Shown one piece after another: positions 35,181 through 43,220 of a stretch of DNA of 64,000 nt. The position numbers and the translations under genes are program-made. Location: NCBI GenBank assembly GCA_944327625.1, contig CALVHL010000008.1, positions 1 to 64,000 on the forward strand, in the 5' to 3' direction. Numbering within the stretch: position 1 is the stretch's first letter; every line of letters begins with the position of its first letter. This stretch comes from an uncultured Clostridia bacterium. GTDB lineage: Bacteria > Bacillota > Clostridia > Christensenellales > Borkfalkiaceae. The notes under the pieces were generated by a model. That model had not been told where the DNA came from. It ran no database searches and saw only the letters and a list, made by a program, of their open reading frames with translations.

Positions 35181-35211
35181 CGATTGCCCCGCATATATGC
35201 CGCAACCAACG
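35181..35211 (+). repeat. Dispersed 31-base intergenic repeat, copy 6 (consensus copy)
   Basis: CGATTGCCCCGCATATATGC then CGCAACCAACG. The core GCATATATGC is a perfect palindrome. Confidence 0.75.
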
Positions 35212-35221
35212 GCTTTTAAAG

Positions 35222-35261
35222 CGCAGAAAGAGCACCCGAAACGGCGGGTGCTCTTTCTGCG
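35222..35261 (+). terminator. Hairpin after the AraC gene
   Basis: 16-bp perfect arms (35222-35237 and 35246-35261) with an 8-base loop. No strong T-tract follows on the + strand. Confidence 0.6.
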
Positions 35262-35308
35262 ATTTACTCTGTTTGCCATTGCCTCCGAAACAGCTTACTA
35301 AGGGCGAA

Positions 35309-35340
35309 AAAACGCGGCGCAGGAGAGTGCGCCGCGTTTT
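35309..35340. terminator. Bidirectional terminator between AraC gene and acylation operon
   Basis: 13-bp perfect arms (35309-35321 and 35328-35340) with T-runs on both strands: four T at the end of the stem on +, six on the minus strand. Confidence 0.85.
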
Positions 35341-35374
35341 ATATGTCGCTTTATATTGGCTATGTTGCCCGCAT

Positions 35375-36811
35375 TCAGCGCACAAACATTGCCCTGACCG
35401 CCTGCTTGTCGGGCTTTGCCGACGAGGTGAGCGGAACGGCGTCCACCCGCACCATAAAGCGGGGCAGCTCGTTTTTGGGCAGCACGGCGCGAAACGCGGC
35501 GAAAAGCTCGCCCTCGTCACAGTTACAGACGACCGCCGCGACGGGCACTTCGCCCTCGCTCTCGTCGGGTATTCCGACGACGCAGACGTCGCGTACTGCG
35601 GCAAGGCTTAAAATTTTCTGCTCTATGGCGACGGCGGAGAGGTTGTTGCCGTTGCGTATTATTATGTCCTTCTTTCTGCCGCTGACGTGCAGAAAGCCCC
35701 TCTCGTCGATATAGCCGAGGTCGCCCGTGTGCAGCCAGCCGTCGCCGTCTATCGCCGCGCGGGTGGCCTTTTCGTCACCCCAATAGCCGAGCATTACGGC
35801 GGGAGACCTGACGCAGATTTCGCCGTCCTCGCCTATCCTGCCCTCGTTCATCGGCAGAAATACGCCGACCGTCGTCCTGCGGAGTTCGCGCTCGGTCTCG
35901 ATGGGCGTTCCCGCAATGCCTATACATTCGCTCATTCCGTAGACGGGCACGAGCGTCAGCCCCAGCGTGTCCTCTATGAACGAAAACTGCTTTTCGGAGA
36001 CGGGCGCGCCGCCTATTACGCCCACCCTTAAACTCGTCTTTATTCCGAGCGCCGCCACCTCTGCGGCGACTGCGTTTGCAAAGGAGGGAACGCCGTCGAG
36101 GCGCGTTATCGAATAGCGCATAAGACAGCTTACAATATACTGCGGAGTGACCTCGCGGGGAAACAGCAATTCATACCTGTACATGAGCGCGGTGGTCAGC
36201 ACGGCGAGCCCGAATACGTGGTGAACGGGCAACATCTCCATGGATATGTCGCTGTCGAGATAACAGCCGCCGTAGCCGTAGTTGAGCGTGTGGTTGAGAT
36301 AGTTGTACTGCGACAGCGTAACCGCCTTGAAATTGCCCGTCGAGCCCGACGTGAAGATGACGACGGCGGATGCGTACACGTCGACTTTGCCGAACGCATA
36401 CTCCCCCTCGCCCTCAATGTCGAGCGGCTCGCCGTCGATGCGCCAGTCGCCGTCGGCGGAAATGCCGCCCTGCGCCTGCTCGTTGGTAATGTACGCCCTG
36501 ACGGGAATATCTATGCCGCTACCCTTGAGCGCCGCTTCCGCCGAAGTATGCGGATCGGTGAGCACGACCGTCACGCCGAGCGCCTGCAGGGCGTAGAACA
36601 GGACCGCCGTACCCAGACAGCGCGTCGCGCGGAGCACCGCCGCGTCGCCCGCCGAAAGTTTTTCGGAAAGCCTGCGGCCTATTCCGCAAACCCTGCCGTA
36701 GACCTGTTTAGCCGTCAGCGCATAGTCCTCGGTAAAGAGAAATCTCTTGTCGGGCGACTGCGCCGCAAATTCTGATAGAAGTTCAATCAAGCTCTTTTTA
36801 ATCGTCTGCAT
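35375..36811 (-). CDS. Adenylate-forming enzyme (acyl-CoA synthetase / DltA-like)
   Basis: 478 aa. ANL-superfamily motifs in order: P-loop VIFTSGSTGNFKAV, PVHHVFGLAVLTTALM, VPVYGMSECIGIAG, HTGDLGYIDERGFLHVSGRK and KDIIIRNGNNLS; the C-terminal lysine region is LTSSAKPDKQAVR. It activates an acid as acyl-AMP. No carrier protein domain is fused and no carrier gene was found, so the second step may use CoA. Last gene of the eight-gene operon, overlapping the CAT-like gene by 14 bases. It probably supplies the acyl donor for the neighbouring transferases; the acid is not identified. Confidence 0.85.
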   Translation of the reverse strand: MQTIKKSLIELLSEFAAQSPDKRFLFTEDYALTAKQVYGRVCGIGRRLSEKLSAGDAAVLRATRCLGTAVLFYALQALGVTVVLTDPHTSAEAALKGSGIDIPVRAYITNEQAQGGISADGDWRIDGEPLDIEGEGEYAFGKVDVYASAVVIFTSGSTGNFKAVTLSQYNYLNHTLNYGYGGCYLDSDISMEMLPVHHVFGLAVLTTALMYRYELLFPREVTPQYIVSCLMRYSITRLDGVPSFANAVAAEVAALGIKTSLRVGVIGGAPVSEKQFSFIEDTLGLTLVPVYGMSECIGIAGTPIETERELRRTTVGVFLPMNEGRIGEDGEICVRSPAVMLGYWGDEKATRAAIDGDGWLHTGDLGYIDERGFLHVSGRKKDIIIRNGNNLSAVAIEQKILSLAAVRDVCVVGIPDESEGEVPVAAVVCNCDEGELFAAFRAVLPKNELPRFMVRVDAVPLTSSAKPDKQAVRAMFVR

Positions 36812-37454
36812 ATTTATCACCAAAACTGTCTATGCCTGCCTGCAATCCCCTGAAAAATTCGCCCGCGTGGTAGCCGTCGGCAACCGCATGATTTACCGTC
36901 AGCGAGCACACGGCGATCAGGCTGTCGCCGCGCGGGAAATACTTGCCTATAAATACCATTGGCTGATAATAGCCCTTGGGGTTTTTGAGGTCGAACGAGC
37001 AGCTTACGAACGGCACGCTTGCCACAATGGATACGCTGAAAGAATTTACGGGCATTTCCGAGGCGAACGCGCCCGTCTTGCCGACGTTCTTCTCCCTGTC
37101 GTCGAGATACGCGGCGTAGAATTTTCTGAAATCTTCGTCGTAGCGGACGCAGTGGAAAGTTATGTTCTTATCTGCGTTGAGCACGGGATACATGGGGTGT
37201 ATTGCGCTCCATTCCCGCAGTTCGCCGTCCGTCAGCGTCATTCTGAAATTGCTCTGTCTGTTGAGTTCGTCCGTAACCAGCCAGAGGAGCGCCGCCGCAA
37301 GCTTTATTTTGCGGGCTTTGACGAACTGCACGAGCCGCGTCACGTCGAGTTCGACGTTGAGCGTATGACAGCAGGTCGTCCACTTCTCGGTATAGAGCTC
37401 ATACAGCTCCTTTCTGCTCCACTTGTCTATGTCGATAACCCTGTAATTTTCCAC
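36798..37454 (-). CDS. CAT-fold acyltransferase (chloramphenicol acetyltransferase-like)
   Basis: 218 aa, the length of the CAT family. The active-site motif LTVNHAVADGYHAGEF keeps the catalytic His and the following Asp-Gly of CAT. N-terminal WTTCCHTLNVELDVT and PVNSFSVSIVASVPFVSCSF also fit the family. The start is GTG 37454, with AAGGGG 8 bases upstream; the longer frame to 37526 overlaps the MBOAT gene. Its place between an acyl-activating enzyme and MBOAT suggests a role in surface acylation rather than antibiotic resistance. Function in detail is inferred. Confidence 0.82.
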   Translation of the reverse strand: MENYRVIDIDKWSRKELYELYTEKWTTCCHTLNVELDVTRLVQFVKARKIKLAAALLWLVTDELNRQSNFRMTLTDGELREWSAIHPMYPVLNADKNITFHCVRYDEDFRKFYAAYLDDREKNVGKTGAFASEMPVNSFSVSIVASVPFVSCSFDLKNPKGYYQPMVFIGKYFPRGDSLIAVCSLTVNHAVADGYHAGEFFRGLQAGIDSFGDKYADD

Positions 37455-37465
37455 GTTTATTCCCC

Positions 37466-38932
37466 TTAAAACTGAAAGTACTGGAACGCGCTCATGTCGC
37501 CCATGGAGAGCAGCCCCAGCCAGCACAGCGCGACGGCGAGTATGCCGTAAGCGAATACCGCCGTGTCGACGGCGACTGCCGAACGCGCGAGCGGCAGGCT
37601 GTTGCCGTTTTTAGTCTGCGGCAGCCTGTAGATCATTATCATCGCGGCGATGAACGCGACGAGCTGAATTAGCTGCAACCAGCTCATGCCGAGGTCGTCA
37701 AGCACGTTGCCTGCGGCGTCCCACGCCGTGAACATCTGTCTGAACGCAATGCCGACGTCGGCTATGTTCTGCGAGCGGAACAGCACGCAGCTGAACACAA
37801 ACATGACGAATACGAATACTCTCTTTACGACTTTGAGAACGACGTTGTCCGCGTCGATTTTCAGCCTTTGACCAAGCCGCTCCAAAGGAGCCGCAAGCAG
37901 GGCTTCCGCGCAGACGAATACGCCCGCAACCAGCCCCCAGAGCACGAAAGTCCAGTTTGCGCCGTGCCACAGCCCGCAGAGCGCGAATACTATGAGCGTA
38001 TTCATAAGTTTTCTCGCCATGCCCTTGCGGTTGCCGCCGAGCGGGATATAGACGTACTGCATGAACCACTGGTTGAGCGTTATGTGCCAGCGGCGGAAGA
38101 ATTCGGCAAACGACGAGGAAGTCAGCGGGCGGTCGAAATTTTTGGAGAGCTTTACGCCCATAAGCCGCGCAGAGCCCATGGCTATTTCGGAATAGCCCGC
38201 GAAGTCGTTGTATATCTGAATGAGAAAGAGCGCGCTTGCCGCAAACACCGCAAGGCCGCAGGACGAACCGAGGTCGGCATAGACCTTGTCGACGAATATG
38301 CCGCAGAAGTCGGCGACGACGCACTTGCGGAAAAAGCCGCTTAAAAGGTATTTCGCGCCCGCCGCGAAGTCATCCTCGCTGAACGAGTGCGGGGTGCGGA
38401 GCTGGGGCAGAAGATTTTGCGGGCGCTCTATCGGTCCTGCGACGAGCTGGGGGAAGTAGCTTACGTACAGCGCGAAATAGCCGAAGTGCCTTTCGGCGGG
38501 GAACTGACCGCGATACACGTCGATGACGTAGGAGAGCGTCTGGAAGGTGTAGAAGCTTATTCCGACGGGCAATATGACGTTCAGAACTATATCGTCCTGC
38601 TCCGCATTGAAAAGGCGGATGACGCCGACGGCGCTTTCGAGAATGAAATTTATGTACTTGAAGAAGATTAAAAGCCCGAGGCAGACGACGAGCGTCAGGG
38701 CAAGCCAGAAGCACTTTACCCCCGTACTATGCGCCCGCGAAATGAAAATTGCCGCCGAATACGCCGTTATCGTCGTGATGAAGATGAGCACTATCAGCCA
38801 GACGTTCCAGCTCATGTAGAATATGCAGGAAGCGACGAGCAGGAGCACCCAGCGGAATTTAAACGGCAGTACCCAATAGAGCGCGACGACCACGGGCAGG
38901 AAGATGAGAAACTCTAAGGAATTGAAGCTCAT
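37466..38932 (-). CDS. MBOAT family O-acyltransferase (AlgI/DltB-like)
   Basis: 488 aa with about eleven membrane segments. N-terminal LPVVVALYWVLPFKFRWVLL and the re-entrant segment VAGPIERPQNLLPQL are AlgI/DltB features. The invariant catalytic His lies in ALCGLWHGANWTFVLWG. It would pass an acyl group across the membrane to an extracytoplasmic acceptor, with SGNH-type partners acting outside. It overlaps the 81-residue membrane protein gene by 4 bases. Confidence 0.92.
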   Translation of the reverse strand: MSFNSLEFLIFLPVVVALYWVLPFKFRWVLLLVASCIFYMSWNVWLIVLIFITTITAYSAAIFISRAHSTGVKCFWLALTLVVCLGLLIFFKYINFILESAVGVIRLFNAEQDDIVLNVILPVGISFYTFQTLSYVIDVYRGQFPAERHFGYFALYVSYFPQLVAGPIERPQNLLPQLRTPHSFSEDDFAAGAKYLLSGFFRKCVVADFCGIFVDKVYADLGSSCGLAVFAASALFLIQIYNDFAGYSEIAMGSARLMGVKLSKNFDRPLTSSSFAEFFRRWHITLNQWFMQYVYIPLGGNRKGMARKLMNTLIVFALCGLWHGANWTFVLWGLVAGVFVCAEALLAAPLERLGQRLKIDADNVVLKVVKRVFVFVMFVFSCVLFRSQNIADVGIAFRQMFTAWDAAGNVLDDLGMSWLQLIQLVAFIAAMIMIYRLPQTKNGNSLPLARSAVAVDTAVFAYGILAVALCWLGLLSMGDMSAFQYFQF

Positions 38933-39174
38933 TTATCCCCCCTGCCCCGCCACGCGGGTATGAGATAGATTATGAAGAACACGACGGCGCAGACCGAAAC
39001 TTCGGTGAGCGTCGCGCCCGAGATCAGCGCGTAAGTGCTTGTCGCCGCAAAGATAAAGAGGGAAATTGCCGTGAGCGCAAAGCCCGTCTTTTTAGCTACC
39101 GCAACGACGGACAGCACGAGCGCGACGGCATATCCGCACAGAATATACGGCGATGAAAATATGACGCTTTCCAT
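38929..39174 (-). CDS. Small membrane protein in the acylation operon
   Basis: 81 aa with three predicted membrane segments and a basic end WRGRGDK. No family recognised. AGGAGGGGG precedes its ATG, and its stop overlaps the MBOAT start (ATGA), so it is translated together with MBOAT. By position it could be an accessory subunit, like DltX in dlt operons, but it has three helices rather than one. Confidence 0.65.
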   Translation of the reverse strand: MESVIFSSPYILCGYAVALVLSVVAVAKKTGFALTAISLFIFAATSTYALISGATLTEVSVCAVVFFIIYLIPAWRGRGDK

Positions 39175-39192
39175 TGTTCCCCCTCCTTTTTA

Positions 39193-41034
39193 CTATTTTA
39201 TCAGCGTTATAACGCCCGCCGCCTGCAAGTCTGCAAGCAGCCGTTCGGTGCGGAATATCGCGCCGAGTTCGTTGAGATGATAGTCCGAATCGTAGAAATA
39301 TCTGCCCGCCATAATATAATCTTTATAGTCGGATATGGGCGCATAGCCGTAGGGGGCGAAAAGCTCGCGCAGGCGCTTGTCGAACGCCGCGCCCGCCTCC
39401 CCGACGGGAACGGCGGTAGCCGAACTGCCGTTGATCGGGCTGTAAGAGAAGCAGACCGTCGCGCCCTTTGCCTCCGCCTCGCTATAATACGCGGCGAGCT
39501 TTGCAACGCCCTCCTCGGTGAGCATTTCGGGCGCAAAGTTGTACGCGTCGCCGCTCAGGCTTTCGTCGCGCTCCGCCTCCCCCGCCTCCTCGTAGGGGCG
39601 CGAGCAGATGAAATCGCCGTAGATATTGAAGTCCTCCGCCCTGCCGTCCGAATATGAGCATTCCTCTTCGTTTTCCCTTATCGTGACATAATGCATATAC
39701 GCCCTGAATATTAGGTCGCAGTCGGAGAAATCGGGTATGGACAGCAGGTCATAGTTGCCCTCGCACATTATGAACGCGCGTCCGTCGAGATAGAACGAGG
39801 ACATTAGCTGCGGCGCGCTCATTACTTCGGGGGTGTGGACGAGTATGTCGCCCTCCGAGATGTAGTTGAGTATTACCTCCATCTGGAACGCGCCGTTTAT
39901 GTCGCCGTTGACGCCGAGGTTGCAGACCGCGTATTCGTCGCCGACAGCCGCCTGCGCCATTGCGCTGTTTACGCCGTAGGCAAAGGAACAGCCCGCAAAG
40001 AAGATTATGCGCTTTTTATCGCCCGAAGTTATCAGCCTGTCGACGCAGTCTGCGTAATAAGTGCTGTTGTTGACCGCCTGATAGTGCGGCGGACAAGCGG
40101 CGTTTATGTGGTAAGTAGTGAGGTTATAGGTGAAAGCCGCGTCCGCAATATTTTCGAGATTGTCGAAGAAATATATCTCCTCGAAGGCGGAATTTATGAA
40201 TGCGCCGCCGCCTATCGACAGTATGCCGTCAGGCAGGACGAGCGAGCGGGAAGTCAGCCTGCCGCAGGGAATATTCGTCGTGAACGAGCCCGCAATCTCG
40301 GTAATCTTATACCCGTCTATCTCGGCAGGAATGACGAACATTTCAGCATCGCCTGTGCCGCGATATCCCGTGACCGCCGCCGTCCCGTCAGGGTAAGTTC
40401 TGATTAAAAAATCCCTTTCGGGAAGCCATTCCGCCCACTCGGCATAGAGCGTGACACTCTGTCCGTCGCCGACCGTGACGCGGCTGCCGAGCCCTATATG
40501 TTCACCGCTTCCGTCGCTTCGGGTATTCCAGCCGAGCAACGTACAGCCCAACCTTTCTAGCCCCTGCCCGTTCCATGTATTAGGGCGGAGGTGCTGCGAA
40601 AGCGTATAGTCGACCGTGCGGCTCTTTTCGCCGTCCGCACTTCCTCCGTTATAGTCGTAGGTTATCGAGCAGGTCGCACTCTCCCTCTGGGCGTCAACCT
40701 CCCGCAGTCTCGACGTCACAGTGACGCGCGACGGCGCGGTTATGTTGCAGAGCGTAAGCTTGACGTCGCCATTCGCTTCGGTCTCTGCCCGATAGTCGCC
40801 GTAATCGCAGGATACGAACTCGTAGCCCGTCCTCATGTCGAGCGTGACCGTCAGGTCCTCGCCCTCGCGCACCTTGGCCGCCGCCGTCGAGGCGGTGAAG
40901 AACAGGCTGTCGGCAATGCTGACGCTTACAAGTTTGTCGTTTTGCGTCGTTTCGGCACAGCCGCACGATAAGACCGTGACCGCCGACAGCAGCGCAAGCA
41001 ATGCGCGCTCAATATGCCTTAATCCTGTCCGCAT
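39193..41034 (-). CDS. Surface lipoprotein with InlB, BspA-type LRR and SGNH-like domains
   Basis: 613 aa. A lipoprotein signal ends in VLSCGC (about residue 22-27). Then: an InlB-type Listeria-Bacteroides repeat (ITYDYNGGSADGEKSRTVDY ... TLYAEW), a BspA-like leucine-rich segment (VIPAEIDGYKITEIAGSF ... LVLPDGILSIGGGAF), and an SGNH/AlgX-like region with nucleophile block FFAGCSFAYGVNS, CNLGVNGD, and the Asp-His block YDSDYHLNELG. The SGNH part probably acts outside on acyl groups delivered by MBOAT. Start ATG 41034 overlaps the preceding gene by 26 bases and has GGGGG before it. Confidence 0.75.
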   Translation of the reverse strand: MRTGLRHIERALLALLSAVTVLSCGCAETTQNDKLVSVSIADSLFFTASTAAAKVREGEDLTVTLDMRTGYEFVSCDYGDYRAETEANGDVKLTLCNITAPSRVTVTSRLREVDAQRESATCSITYDYNGGSADGEKSRTVDYTLSQHLRPNTWNGQGLERLGCTLLGWNTRSDGSGEHIGLGSRVTVGDGQSVTLYAEWAEWLPERDFLIRTYPDGTAAVTGYRGTGDAEMFVIPAEIDGYKITEIAGSFTTNIPCGRLTSRSLVLPDGILSIGGGAFINSAFEEIYFFDNLENIADAAFTYNLTTYHINAACPPHYQAVNNSTYYADCVDRLITSGDKKRIIFFAGCSFAYGVNSAMAQAAVGDEYAVCNLGVNGDINGAFQMEVILNYISEGDILVHTPEVMSAPQLMSSFYLDGRAFIMCEGNYDLLSIPDFSDCDLIFRAYMHYVTIRENEEECSYSDGRAEDFNIYGDFICSRPYEEAGEAERDESLSGDAYNFAPEMLTEEGVAKLAAYYSEAEAKGATVCFSYSPINGSSATAVPVGEAGAAFDKRLRELFAPYGYAPISDYKDYIMAGRYFYDSDYHLNELGAIFRTERLLADLQAAGVITLIK

Positions 41035-42460
41035 AACGCCCCCAGAAATAGTTGTTGGTAAAGCTTGCAAGCGCGTCCTCGGGCACGTACACTTTAAGCG
41101 CGGACGAAGTGCCGTCGAACAGCCCGTAGCCGACGGATATGTCGGCGGGATCGCCGTGTCCGAGGTATATCGACCGAAGCGCCGTACTGCCCGAGAAACA
41201 GCCGTCGGGCAGGGCGCTTATATTGTCCTGAATGGTGACGCTTGTAAGCGATTTATGTCCCGCGAATACGTCCGCCGTAAACGCGGTTATGTAGATGCCG
41301 TCCACCTGATAGGGCAGCACGAGTTCGGTCGCCGCGCGCCCCTCGTCCGTAAGCCCCGTGACGGTATAGCGCCCGTCCTCGAGCTCGTAGGTGAAGCAGT
41401 CCTTGTCGGTATTGTCGCCGTCGCCCTCCACGCTTTCGTCGGGCGCGACGGGCATATTGGGGAGAACGATCTCCGTCTTGGTGGTGTTGCCCAGCTGATT
41501 TTTTATGTCGTTGACGAGCTGAACCGTGCGCATGGTCATTCCCGCCGAGTTGAGGTGGAAATTGCTGTCGTAGAACCAGCCCTCGTCCATTATATAGTCG
41601 TCTATATCGCTTATAACCGGACAATCGAAAAGCGATATTACCTCGTGCTGAAAGCCCGCCGCGTCATAGTCCGACGTGAGTGCAGAGGCGTTAATCGGCG
41701 GGAAGGACAGCCAGAGCGATGCGCCCTTTCCCGAAAGGTAAGCCGAACAGTCGTTGACGTACCCGACGAAATCTGCCGTAAACAGCCCGCCGTCGAGCGA
41801 TATAGGGTTATTGGCGTCGTACCCTCCCGACATAATGTTGTATTCGCGATTGAAATTTTTTAAGTCGCAATGCTCGTCGAAAGAAGAAGCGGCATAAATG
41901 CCGCTCGGCTGTGCGGGAGATCCGCTACTGTAATAGCCGTATTTTTCGGCGACGTAACCCGCAAACGCGCCGGCAAGCGCGCCGCGCTGCTCTTCGGGGA
42001 AAGAGAGAAACATCGACAGGTCATAGTCGAGCGCATACCACGCTTCGACAGGCGAAAAATAAGTTGAAAGCGATTGACTTGAAAACTCGGTCGCGAGCAC
42101 CACCACGTCGCCTCTCCGTGCTTCCTTTATCGCAACGTCGAGCATCATCTTTGTGCCGAGCGAGCCGTACAGCCCGAAGTTGCACACGGAATAGTCCAAC
42201 CCGCCCGCTTTCAGAAGTTCTTCGGCAAGTGCGCTGTCCACACCGAAAGCTATGTTAGAGTTGCCGACGACGATTATCCTGTTACCCTCCGCCTCTCTGA
42301 TATTGTCGTACATTCTGCCGTATTCACCGTACCACGTCAGCGAGAACTGCGAGGGCAGGCACACACCGACGAGGAATACGCCGAGAAAGGGCATCAAGAC
42401 GCAGACAAGGGCAAATATTACGGCGAATATGGCACAGCCGCTCCTTTTCAGCGTTGCCAT
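41009..42460 (-). CDS. Membrane-anchored SGNH-like protein with C-terminal LRR
   Basis: 483 aa. An N-terminal membrane helix (AIFAVIFALVCVLMPFLGVF) anchors an outer SGNH/DltD/AlgX-like domain: IIVVGNSNIAFGVDS, CNFGLYGSLGTK, and FYDSNFHLNSAGMTMRT with Asp and His. From about 375 a BspA-type leucine-rich segment follows (LVLPYQVDGIYITAFTADVF, LTSVTIQDNISALP, LRSIYLGHG). The domain order is the reverse of that in the next gene. It starts directly after the LytTR regulator gene, with a weak ribosome binding site, so is probably translated by coupling. Confidence 0.78.
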   Translation of the reverse strand: MATLKRSGCAIFAVIFALVCVLMPFLGVFLVGVCLPSQFSLTWYGEYGRMYDNIREAEGNRIIVVGNSNIAFGVDSALAEELLKAGGLDYSVCNFGLYGSLGTKMMLDVAIKEARRGDVVVLATEFSSQSLSTYFSPVEAWYALDYDLSMFLSFPEEQRGALAGAFAGYVAEKYGYYSSGSPAQPSGIYAASSFDEHCDLKNFNREYNIMSGGYDANNPISLDGGLFTADFVGYVNDCSAYLSGKGASLWLSFPPINASALTSDYDAAGFQHEVISLFDCPVISDIDDYIMDEGWFYDSNFHLNSAGMTMRTVQLVNDIKNQLGNTTKTEIVLPNMPVAPDESVEGDGDNTDKDCFTYELEDGRYTVTGLTDEGRAATELVLPYQVDGIYITAFTADVFAGHKSLTSVTIQDNISALPDGCFSGSTALRSIYLGHGDPADISVGYGLFDGTSSALKVYVPEDALASFTNNYFWGRYADRIKAY

Positions 42461-42461
42461 G

Positions 42462-43220
42462 TCAGTTTGTTATGAGCGTTGCGCCCGTCTTTCTGAGGTA
42501 TTTGAGATACTGCGCCTTGACTTCCTGCGATTTGGTGCGGCTTAGCCCCGCAACCGCGCCCGTGGAGAGCGTTACGCCCTTGGCATCTATGCGCTGAACG
42601 TATTTGAGGTTTACGAGATAGCCCTTGTGGGTGCGCACTATGTCGTATTTTGAAAGTTCCTTTTCAAGTTCGTCCATTGTCATGCGCACGTCGATATTTT
42701 CGCCGTCCTGCATATAGATGAACTGGTGGTCCCTCAGGCTTTCGATATAGACTATGTCGACCACCCGCAGCGACCGCGTGACCGAATTGTTGTCCGTCTT
42801 GACGACGAAGAAATGGTTGGTGTCTATCTTGGAGACGATATACGCGCGGAGAGTATCCAGAAGGTCGGATGAAAAGTTATTCTTGCGGACGAAGCCGAAC
42901 GGACGAACGCTCAAAAGCGTATCAAAGACCTTGTCCTCGCGGTTGGACACGAAGATTATGTCGGTATCCGGGCAGTGCTCTTTTATCGCTTTGCCGAGCG
43001 CTATGCCGTCGAGTTTGGGCATATCTATGTCGAGACAGATGAGGTTATAGTTATACTTGCCATCGGGATCGTTGATGTGTTCGTAGAGCTTGACGGGCGA
43101 AAGATATTTTGTGCCCGACGCCTCTACCCCGCAGCGTTTGAATATGCTGTAAACGCGCTGACATACCGCGTCGAGCACTATTCCGTCGTCGTCGCATACA
43201 GCAAAGTTAATTTGTTTCAT
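42462..43220 (-). CDS. LytTR-type response regulator (AgrA/ComE family)
   Basis: 252 aa. An N-terminal receiver with acidic CDDDG and phosphoacceptor Asp at about 64 in LICLDIDMPKLDG. From about 140 a LytTR DNA-binding domain: VDIVYIESLRDHQFIYMQDG and DIVRTHKGYLVNLKYVQRI. It overlaps the sensor kinase gene by 14 bases. Such pairs often answer to peptide or cell-density signals. As the second gene of the acylation operon it probably regulates the operon itself. Confidence 0.92.
   Translation of the reverse strand: MKQINFAVCDDDGIVLDAVCQRVYSIFKRCGVEASGTKYLSPVKLYEHINDPDGKYNYNLICLDIDMPKLDGIALGKAIKEHCPDTDIIFVSNREDKVFDTLLSVRPFGFVRKNNFSSDLLDTLRAYIVSKIDTNHFFVVKTDNNSVTRSLRVVDIVYIESLRDHQFIYMQDGENIDVRMTMDELEKELSKYDIVRTHKGYLVNLKYVQRIDAKGVTLSTGAVAGLSRTKSQEVKAQYLKYLRKTGATLITN

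Noticed and set aside
36798..37526. Antibiotic resistance role for the CAT-like gene
   Set aside because: The family match is to the fold and active site only; its position in an acylation operon fits another role.
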